DNA from: Rhodoferax sp.
GTDB taxonomy: Bacteria > Pseudomonadota > Gammaproteobacteria > Burkholderiales > Burkholderiaceae_C
Assembly (NCBI GenBank): GCA_023231075.1
Contig: JALNWC010000207.1
Coordinates: forward strand, 1 to 5,595
Direction: 5' to 3'
DNA: 5,595 nucleotides
This document shows positions 1 through 5,094 of this stretch, piece after piece (the stretch's first letter is position 1; the number at the start of each line of letters is the position of its first letter). The translations under genes and the position numbers were made by a program. Below the pieces are notes generated by a model. That model saw only the letters and a list, made by a program, of their open reading frames with translations, had not been told where the DNA came from and searched no databases.

Positions 1-639
1 GCCATGGCCGCCGACATTTTTGTGGTGCGCCACAGCGAGTCGGGCGCGCCCTACCTGATCGCCCAGCATGTGGCACCGCATGTGCATGTGGTCAACGCCG
101 GCGACGGCCGCCATGCCCACCCCACCCAAGGCCTGCTCGACATGTACACCATTCGCCACTACAAGGGCGACTTTGCCAACCTGACGGTGGCCATCGTGGG
201 CGACGTGCTGCACTCGCGCGTGGCGCGCTCCGACATCCACGCGCTCACCACGCTGGGCTGCGCCGAGGTGCGCGTGGTCGGCCCCAAGACCCTGGTGCCC
301 TCCGACATGGCGCCCATGGGCGTGCGGGTGTGTCATACGCTCGAAGAGGGCATCAAGGACGCCGATGTGGTCATCATGCTGCGCCTGCAAAACGAGCGCA
401 TGAGCGGCGCGCTGCTGCCGTCGAGCCAGGAATTTTTCAAGAGCTTCGGCCTGACCCCGGCCAAGCTGCAACGGGCCAAGCCCGATGCCATCGTGATGCA
501 CCCGGGCCCGATCAACCGCGGCGTGGAGATTGACTCGGCGGTGGTCGATGGCCGCCAGAGCGTGATCCTGCCGCAGGTGACTTTTGGCATTGCGGTGCGC
601 ATGGCGGTGATGAGCATCGTGGCTGGCAACGAAGCCTGA
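1..639 (+). CDS. pyrB: Aspartate carbamoyltransferase catalytic chain, 5'-truncated by the window edge
   Basis: This enzyme makes carbamoyl-aspartate from carbamoyl phosphate and aspartate, the committed step of pyrimidine synthesis in the cytoplasm. The frame is open from base 1, so the start lies upstream; 212 codons are visible of a usual 310-320, and roughly the first 100 residues are missing. Counting from the Met at base 4, recognisable active-site elements are R9-H10 (VVRHSESGAP), the H39-P40-T41-Q42 motif after NAGDG, R72 in HSRVARS, R127 in MLRLQNER, and the C-terminal HPGPINRGVE loop at 166-175. The missing N-terminal part should hold the STRTR carbamoyl-phosphate motif. The HPGPxNRG form of the loop is typical of chains that do not use PyrI. 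The TGA at 637-639 is followed after 19 bases by the inactive dihydroorotase homologue, the arrangement of class A aspartate carbamoyltransferases. Identity is secure; the Met at base 4 is internal and not the start. Confidence 0.97.
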   Translation, partial: AMAADIFVVRHSESGAPYLIAQHVAPHVHVVNAGDGRHAHPTQGLLDMYTIRHYKGDFANLTVAIVGDVLHSRVARSDIHALTTLGCAEVRVVGPKTLVPSDMAPMGVRVCHTLEEGIKDADVVIMLRLQNERMSGALLPSSQEFFKSFGLTPAKLQRAKPDAIVMHPGPINRGVEIDSAVVDGRQSVILPQVTFGIAVRMAVMSIVAGNEA

Positions 640-658
640 ACTTTTTTGAGAACAACAG

Positions 659-1966
659 ATGAACAAGCAAACACGTGTGCTGATTCAGGGTGGCCGGGTC
701 ATCGACCCCGCCAGTGGTCTCGACGCGCAGGCCGACGTCGCCTTGGTCAACGGGGCTGTCCTCGCGATTCAAAACATCCCTGCTGATTTTCAGCCGGAGG
801 TCATCATTGCGGCCACCGGCTGCCTGGTCTTGCCGGGTCTCGTGGACCTGGCCGTGCGCCTGCGCGAGCCGGGCAACGAGCACGCCCGCATGTTGGAGTC
901 CGAAATGGCGGCGGCCATGGCCGGGGGGGTCACCAGCCTGGTCTGCCAGCCCGACACCGACCCGGTGCTCGACGAGCCCGGCCTGGTGGAAATGCTGCGC
1001 TTTCGGGCCGAAAAACTGCAACAGGCGCGGGTCTATCCGCTGGGCGCGCTCACCCGCGGCTTGAAGGGCGAAACGCTGACCGAAATGGTGATGTTGACCG
1101 ATGCCGGTTGTGTCGCTTTCAGCCAGGCCGAGGTGATGCTGGGCAACACCCAGGTGCTGCAGCGTACCTTCCAGTACGCGACCACCTTTGGCTACGCCGT
1201 GTGGCTGCGCCCGCAGGACTATTTTCTGGGGCAGGGCGTGGCGGCCAGCGGCCCATTGGCCACCCGCATGGGTTTGAGCGGCGTGCCGGTGATGGCCGAG
1301 ACCATTGCGCTGCACACCATTTTCGAGTTGATGCGCGCCACCGGGGCGCGCGTCCACCTGTGCCGCATCAGCAGTGCCGCCGGCGTGGCGCTGGTGCGCC
1401 AGGCCAAGCTGGACGGCCTGAAGGTGAGCTGTGACGTCAGCGTCAACTCGCTGCATTTGACCGACGCCGACATCGGCTACTTTGACAGCCGCGCGCGGCT
1501 GAACCCGCCCTTGCGCCAGCAGCGCGACCGTGATGCGCTGCGCGTCGGCCTGGCCGACGGCACGCTGGATGCGTTGGTGTCGGACCACACGCCGGTGGAC
1601 GAAAATGCCAAGAACTTGCCGTTTGCCGAAAGCGAGCCCGGGGCCACCGGGCTGGAGCTGTTGCTGAGCCTGGCCTTCAAGTGGCACCAGGACAGCGCTG
1701 TGCCCCTGCTGCGGGCGCTGCAGGTGGTGACCGACGGCCCGGCCCGGGTGCTGGGCGCGGCGCTGGGCCCCCGGCTGGGGCGCACCGGCCGCTTGCAGGT
1801 GGGCGGTCTGGCCGACGTCTGTGTGTTCGACCCGCAGGCCAGTTGGACGGTGCAGGCCGACACCCTGGTCAGCCAGGGCAAACACACGCCGTTCTCAGGC
1901 TACGAGTTGCCCGGACGCGTGCGCTGCACGCTGGTGGGCGGGCGGGTGGCGTACCAGGCGGGTTAA
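659..1966 (+). CDS. pyrC': PyrC'-type dihydroorotase homologue, predicted catalytically inactive, structural subunit of aspartate carbamoyltransferase
   Basis: At 435 residues this matches type I dihydroorotases in length and fold (amidohydrolase superfamily). The N-terminal GGRVIDPASG strand, PGLVDL at 59-64, LREPG at 68-72, LHLTD at 265-269, NPPLR at 282-286 and the C-terminal composite-domain strands (GLADVCVFDP at 383-392) are all present. Metal and catalytic positions are not: the HxH after LVDL is A65-V66-R67, the Asp of the AFSDDG-type motif is Q156, the HCED-type His is R184, and the HxCH-type His is R236. Only D309 of the SDH motif remains. In Pseudomonas, such a metal-free PyrC' is needed for assembly of active PyrB dodecamers and does not make dihydroorotate; I infer the same here from the sequence and the 19-base spacing to pyrB. 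The start at 659 has only a weak GAG-type ribosome site at 648-650. Automatic annotation would probably call it simply dihydroorotase. Family is certain; lack of activity is strongly supported but inferred. Confidence 0.93.
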   Translation: MNKQTRVLIQGGRVIDPASGLDAQADVALVNGAVLAIQNIPADFQPEVIIAATGCLVLPGLVDLAVRLREPGNEHARMLESEMAAAMAGGVTSLVCQPDTDPVLDEPGLVEMLRFRAEKLQQARVYPLGALTRGLKGETLTEMVMLTDAGCVAFSQAEVMLGNTQVLQRTFQYATTFGYAVWLRPQDYFLGQGVAASGPLATRMGLSGVPVMAETIALHTIFELMRATGARVHLCRISSAAGVALVRQAKLDGLKVSCDVSVNSLHLTDADIGYFDSRARLNPPLRQQRDRDALRVGLADGTLDALVSDHTPVDENAKNLPFAESEPGATGLELLLSLAFKWHQDSAVPLLRALQVVTDGPARVLGAALGPRLGRTGRLQVGGLADVCVFDPQASWTVQADTLVSQGKHTPFSGYELPGRVRCTLVGGRVAYQAG

Positions 1967-2120
1967 GCCCGAAAAGATGGCTTCGTTGCCTGTGTCGTGA
2001 GTCGGCAGTCGCTTGGGTCATGCGCGCGCCTGGACAAGCGGACCCTCAAGACAAACTCTCGGTTGACGCGCGCTGCCGCATGGCCATGACCCTGCGCACG
2101 TCTGCGTGTTGCATGAGCCC
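1967..2120. other. Convergent intergenic region with an imperfect inverted repeat, no gene seen
   Basis: This gap separates the 3' ends of pyrC' (plus) and the phytochelatin-synthase-like gene (minus), where terminators for both would be expected. I see no hairpin followed by a T-run on either strand. There is a perfect 8-base inverted repeat, GGGTCATG at 2015-2022 and CATGACCC at 2085-2092. It could be extended by pairing CGCGCG at 2023-2028 with CGCGCG at 2067-2072 across a one-sided 12-base bulge. CATGGCCATG at 2079-2088 is a separate short palindrome that competes with it. These may help end transcription or block read-through, but that is a guess. Confidence 0.35.
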
Positions 2121-2948
2121 TTAGGGCGCGTGGACCAGCACGTAGCCGCGGTTCTCCACGGTGTCGAAAGTGCGCATGCCTTTCACCAGCGTCGCCGCCG
2201 GCATCCAGACCCAGCCCGCTGCAGCCGGGTTGACATCCAGCACGAGGAAGGAGTCTGACGCAGCGTCGTAGGCGCCGAGCGGCGAGATGTGACCGCCGCC
2301 CTTCTGGCCCACAGCCTCACGCCTGTAATTCACGATCACGTAGTCGCCGCCGCGCGCGAGGTTGTCTGCCAGGTCAGCGCGGATGGCCGGTTCGGAGCGC
2401 GCATCGTCGACGACGACGACGGTTGTGACGAGGGCGTTTGCGCGCAGCATGGCGTCAAATTGGCGCAACTGGTAGCCGAAGTCTTTGACTTGCTTGCCGC
2501 CAACGGTGATCGGCTCGCCGAGCACCTGCGCACGTGTTTTCGGGCCCCGGTCGATCACGTTGTCCTGCGTGAACCGCGGGACGATCGGGTCGGCGCCGAC
2601 GGGCATGAACTGCACATCATCCTTGCGCAGCCGTGTGTGGTCGCGTGGCAAGTCGGCACGCCGACTGTGCAGGGTGTTGAGCACGATCGCCGCCGAGGTA
2701 GGCCCGCAAAAGGCGCCGTTGTACTGGGCTTCAAACTGGTTGGCGAGCGCTGCGAAGTCGCTCTTTGCATCAGCTCGGCCAAGACGTGCCATGCCTTCAT
2801 CGGTCGCAAATGGCACGAGCCCAGAAAACGCGTTCGCCTTGACGCTCGTCGTCGCCGGGCTGGTTGCCGGGCCATGCGTGGCACAGGCCGACAAGAGCAT
2901 GGCGGTGGCGAACAACGCGGCGGATGCGAGGCTTCTGAGGGTTGACAT
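2121..2948 (-). CDS. Phytochelatin synthase-family (peptidase C83) lipoprotein, likely periplasmic gamma-Glu-Cys peptidase
   Basis: The 275-residue product starts with a lipoprotein signal: MSTLR, a hydrophobic stretch at about 6-19, and lipobox L19-S20-A21-C22. Ala at +2 favours outer-membrane sorting. The rest is one phytochelatin synthase N-terminal domain: Q75 six residues before nucleophile C81 (QYNGAFCGPTS), FTQDN at 126-130, VIVNYRREAVGQ at 204-215, GGHISPL with H220, and FLVLDV with D238. The His-Asp spacing of 18 and Gln-Cys spacing of 6 equal those of the plant and Nostoc enzymes. The Cys-rich C-terminal domain of plant synthases is absent, as in bacterial members. Such bacterial forms mainly cleave Gly from glutathione or its conjugates, with weak or no phytochelatin synthesis, so I infer a glutathione-processing or thiol/metal role outside the cytoplasm. 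The ATG at 2946-2948 is chosen because GGAG lies 6 bases upstream and the signal peptide begins there; an in-frame ATG at 3009-3011 would add 21 residues and bury it. Family assignment is firm; substrate is unknown. Confidence 0.92.
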   Translation of the reverse strand: MSTLRSLASAALFATAMLLSACATHGPATSPATTSVKANAFSGLVPFATDEGMARLGRADAKSDFAALANQFEAQYNGAFCGPTSAAIVLNTLHSRRADLPRDHTRLRKDDVQFMPVGADPIVPRFTQDNVIDRGPKTRAQVLGEPITVGGKQVKDFGYQLRQFDAMLRANALVTTVVVVDDARSEPAIRADLADNLARGGDYVIVNYRREAVGQKGGGHISPLGAYDAASDSFLVLDVNPAAAGWVWMPAATLVKGMRTFDTVENRGYVLVHAP

Positions 2949-2954
2949 GCGTGA

Positions 2955-2958
2955 CTCC
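2955..2958 (-). promoter_or_regulatory. Ribosome binding site GGAG deciding the lipoprotein start
   Basis: On the minus strand GGAG is followed by 6 bases and then the ATG at 2948-2946. It is the best ribosome site in the window and supports the shorter start that exposes the lipoprotein signal peptide. Confidence 0.75.
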
Positions 2959-2969
2959 AGGGGTTTCGA

Positions 2970-3007
2970 CGGACGGCCCGACAAGGCTGCATTATCCGTG
3001 CCGTCCG
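2970..3007. repeat. Perfect 8-base inverted repeat bracketing the candidate -10 element
   Basis: CGGACGGC at 2970-2977 and GCCGTCCG at 3000-3007 are exact reverse complements with 22 bases between them. The candidate -10 element (2991-2996) lies inside. As DNA it could be an operator. If transcription starts upstream of 3007, for example by read-through from the kinase gene, the RNA could fold into a GC-rich stem-loop ending about 20 bases before the start codon. Confidence 0.35.
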
Positions 3008-3019
3008 CCATGGGGTCGG
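2991..3019 (-). promoter_or_regulatory. Candidate sigma-70-type promoter for the phytochelatin-synthase-like gene
   Basis: Read on the minus strand, GATAAT at 2996-2991 matches five of six bases of the -10 consensus. The hexamer 17 bases upstream, CCGACC at 3019-3014, shares only the GAC core with the -35 consensus. The predicted start of transcription, near 2984, would leave a leader of roughly 35 bases before the ATG at 2948, which is reasonable. A weak -35 is normal in GC-rich genomes or with an activator. Judged by eye only. Confidence 0.3.
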
Positions 3020-3046
3020 TGCGCTATTGCTTTGCGAGCCCTTAGC

Positions 3047-3065
3047 CGCTTGCAAGTCGCTTGCA
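3047..3065. repeat. Two direct copies of CGCTTGCA with an 11-base period
   Basis: CGCTTGCA occurs at 3047-3054 and again at 3058-3065, about one helical turn apart, with the palindrome CTTGCAAG at 3049-3056 overlapping the first copy. On the minus strand, TTGACC at 3072-3067 sits just upstream of the pair. The site lies about 100 bases before the phytochelatin-synthase-like gene and just after the end of the kinase gene, where a regulator could bind. It may also be chance. Confidence 0.3.
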
Positions 3066-3112
3066 CGGTCAAAGTTCCGCGGTGCTGATTCCGCAAGAAC
3101 GGCTGCCCGGTA

Positions 3113-4411
3113 TCAGGTGCTGGGCCAGTTCAGGTCGACGCAGAATCCCGGTTCGACCTGGGGCAGTTCCATGCGGCCCCCGTGCGCGCGCATCACCAGG
3201 TCGGCCAGGATCAAGCCCAGGCCTTTGAGGCCGCTGTCGGTGCTGTAATCTTGTCGCGCCAGGGCTTGTCGCAGTTGTTGCAGGCGCTCGGGTGGGCAGC
3301 CGACGCCATCGTCATGCAGTCGCAGCCGGGTCCAGCCGGCGTCCTGGACCAAGATCAATTGAACTTGCCGGGCCTGGTGGCGCTGTGCGTTGTCCAGCAG
3401 GTTGAGCAGCGCGGCGGTCAGTAAATCCGGATCGGCGCTCAGGGCTTCATCGTTGCGAATGTCGATCTGCAGCTCGCTGAACGACAAGGGCTGCAGCAGT
3501 TCGCTGAGCCGGATGGTTTGTCGCTGCGGATCCACGCCGCTGCGAAACATCGCCAGCAAGGCCTGTATGACCCGGCCCAGGCGGGAGGCCGCCTGGCGGG
3601 CACGGATCAGCCGCGGGCGCAAGGCCTCAGGGGCTTCCCTGAGGGCGATCGCCAGTTGGGCATCGATGCCGGCCACGGGGGTGCGCAGGGCGTGGGCGGC
3701 ATGCGAGGTGAAGGCGCGCTCGCTGATGACGCGCTGCGCCAGGCGCTGCCCGAGTTCATGGACGGCCTGCTCGATGGGTTGCAGCTCGGCCCGCGTGGCG
3801 GCACGCGGCAAGGTGTCGGGCCGCAACGGATCATAGGTTTTGACCTGCTCCGAGAGTCTGGCCAAGGGTTCCAGCTCCCGGTGAAATTGCCAAATCAGCA
3901 GCAAGGTGGACACCAGGCCCGCCAACAGCGAGATCAGCGCGGCGTAGAGGATGGCCGCCGAATAGGCTTCGTCGCGTTCCTCGGTGTTTTGCGCCACCAA
4001 CAGAAAGCGATCCGGTGATTTTTTGAAGTCGATGGTGATCAAACGCCAGTGCCGGTCCGCGCTGTCAGCCAACTCGTGTGAGACGGTTTTCTGCAGTGCC
4101 TGTTCGGGCGCATTGTGCGAGCGAATCAGTACCCGACCGGTGGCGCTGTCAACCACTTGCCAGATCAGGTGCTCTTCGTACTCTTCATCGCCCGGTGTGC
4201 CTGCAATGACGTTGCCGTTCGCAGGCAGGGTGGGCAGCAGGTTGTGGATGATCTCGGCCGACTCGGTCAGCTTCTGGTCCACCTGCTCGTCGATTTCATG
4301 ACCGATCACCTTCCAGATCATCAGGCCCGTCAGGCCACTGGCCAGCAGCGAGATCCACAGCAGGGAGGCGGCGAGACGGTGCCGGATGGAAGGCAAGGCT
4401 GGGTCGGCCAT
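3113..4411 (-). CDS. QseC-like sensor histidine kinase
   Basis: This 432-residue inner-membrane kinase probably phosphorylates the response regulator encoded 16 bases upstream. Layout: first membrane helix about 13-36, followed by the GHEIDEQVDQKL stretch that resembles QseC-family proteins; periplasmic sensor segment about 37-150; second membrane helix about 152-174; HAMP-like linker (RELEPLARLSEQV) about 178-230; phosphoacceptor His240 in HAALRTP-like context, exact text AAHALRTPV; N-box N337-LLD-N341; G1 box D367-D-G-V-G371; G2 box G397-L-G399-L; and a terminal HGG at 410-412. Usual kinases have Glu or Asp after the His, here Ala241. The sensor segment carries an acidic cluster at D75-E80 with overlapping ExxE motifs, a type of motif that binds ferric iron in PmrB. 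The TGA of the regulator gene is at 4430-4428, so the pair is almost certainly co-transcribed. The start at 4411 has no strong ribosome site. The class is sure; the signal is unknown. Confidence 0.93.
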   Translation of the reverse strand: MADPALPSIRHRLAASLLWISLLASGLTGLMIWKVIGHEIDEQVDQKLTESAEIIHNLLPTLPANGNVIAGTPGDEEYEEHLIWQVVDSATGRVLIRSHNAPEQALQKTVSHELADSADRHWRLITIDFKKSPDRFLLVAQNTEERDEAYSAAILYAALISLLAGLVSTLLLIWQFHRELEPLARLSEQVKTYDPLRPDTLPRAATRAELQPIEQAVHELGQRLAQRVISERAFTSHAAHALRTPVAGIDAQLAIALREAPEALRPRLIRARQAASRLGRVIQALLAMFRSGVDPQRQTIRLSELLQPLSFSELQIDIRNDEALSADPDLLTAALLNLLDNAQRHQARQVQLILVQDAGWTRLRLHDDGVGCPPERLQQLRQALARQDYSTDSGLKGLGLILADLVMRAHGGRMELPQVEPGFCVDLNWPST

Positions 4412-4427
4412 GATCGACGGCTCGGGG

Positions 4428-5081
4428 TCAGGCGGCGGGGATGCGGTAACCGAGCCCGCGCACGGTTTCGATCAGGGCTTTGCCGAGTTTTTGGCGCAGC
4501 TTGAAAATGTGAACCTCGATGGAATTGCTGGCGAGTTCGCTGTCAAAGCCCAGCGCCAGGGCTTCGAGATCGTTTCTCGAGACGATCCGGCCGGCGCGTA
4601 GCACCAGCGCCTCCAGAAGGGTCCATTCCCTGGCTGTGAGTTCGACGCTCTGGTCATTGCGCCAGACCGCTTTGGCGGTCAGGTCGATCTGCACCGGGCC
4701 GAAAGCCTTGCGCTGCGCGCTGCCGACCAGGCGCCGCGCGATGGCGCGCAACCTGGCGCACAGTTCTTCAGGTGCAAAGGGCTTGACCAGGAAGTCATCG
4801 GCGCCGCTGTCCAGTCCCTGAATGCGGTCGCCCAGCAGGTCGCGTGCGGTCAGCACCACGGCCGGGACTTTTCTGCCCTTGGCGCGCAAGGAGCGGAGCC
4901 AGTCGACCCCGGAGCCGTCTGGCAGGTTCCAGTCGAGCAGCCAGGCGTCATAGGGTTCGGAGATCAACGCCCTGGCCTGGGCCAGCGTGGTGCACCAGTC
5001 GACGACATGGCCCTCGCTGCGCAGGTAATCGCGCAGCGCTTCACCCAGGGTGACGTCGTCCTCCAGAAGCAACAGACGCAT
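4428..5081 (-). CDS. OmpR/PhoB-family response regulator
   Basis: A 217-residue transcription factor of normal length for its family. The receiver domain (about 1-115) has the acidic pair D8-D9 after E7, phosphoacceptor D50 in LLDWNLPDGSG, switch T78 in VLTAR, F97 and K100 in the DDFLVKPF motif. The winged-helix DNA-binding domain (about 124-215) has the ELTAREWTLLEAL helix, a recognition helix around SIEVHIFKLRQKLG (187-200), and the closing wing IETVRGLGYRI (204-214). All residues needed for phosphorylation are present, so it should be a working partner for the kinase encoded downstream. It sits 13 bases after the stop of the cytochrome gene, so the three form one operon. The ribosome site is weak (GAG about 8 bases before the ATG at 5081-5079), which may reflect translational coupling. 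Its sequence is QseB/PmrA-like, but I cannot name its target genes; the neighbouring cytochrome and lipoprotein genes are obvious candidates. Confidence 0.95.
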   Translation of the reverse strand: MRLLLLEDDVTLGEALRDYLRSEGHVVDWCTTLAQARALISEPYDAWLLDWNLPDGSGVDWLRSLRAKGRKVPAVVLTARDLLGDRIQGLDSGADDFLVKPFAPEELCARLRAIARRLVGSAQRKAFGPVQIDLTAKAVWRNDQSVELTAREWTLLEALVLRAGRIVSRNDLEALALGFDSELASNSIEVHIFKLRQKLGKALIETVRGLGYRIPAA

Positions 5082-5094
5082 GCGTTGGCTCGGC

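Noticed and set aside
512..1885. Long open frame of 457 codons on the minus strand opposite pyrC'
   Set aside because: It lies entirely antisense to two well-recognised genes, its translation is rich in Gln, His, Gly and Arg without any domain I know, and long antisense frames are common in GC-rich DNA.
1681..2124. Plus-strand frame running from pyrC' through the convergent gap
   Set aside because: It is an out-of-frame shadow of pyrC' that stays open by chance into the gap; its Gly/Ala/Arg-rich translation has no recognisable domain and I saw no ribosome site for a start within the gap.
2289..2945. 218-codon plus-strand frame opposite the phytochelatin-synthase-like gene
   Set aside because: The minus-strand frame has catalytic motifs, a signal peptide and a good ribosome site; the plus-strand one has none of these.
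2949..3011. Extended N-terminus of the lipoprotein from the ATG at 3009-3011
   Set aside because: It would add 21 polar residues before the signal peptide and ignore the GGAG site 6 bases before the ATG at 2948; the extension also overlaps the candidate promoter.
3085..3116. CTGAT/ATCAG pairing at the end of the kinase gene as a terminator
   Set aside because: The stem is only 5 bases, overlaps the stop codon and is not followed by a T-run on the minus strand.
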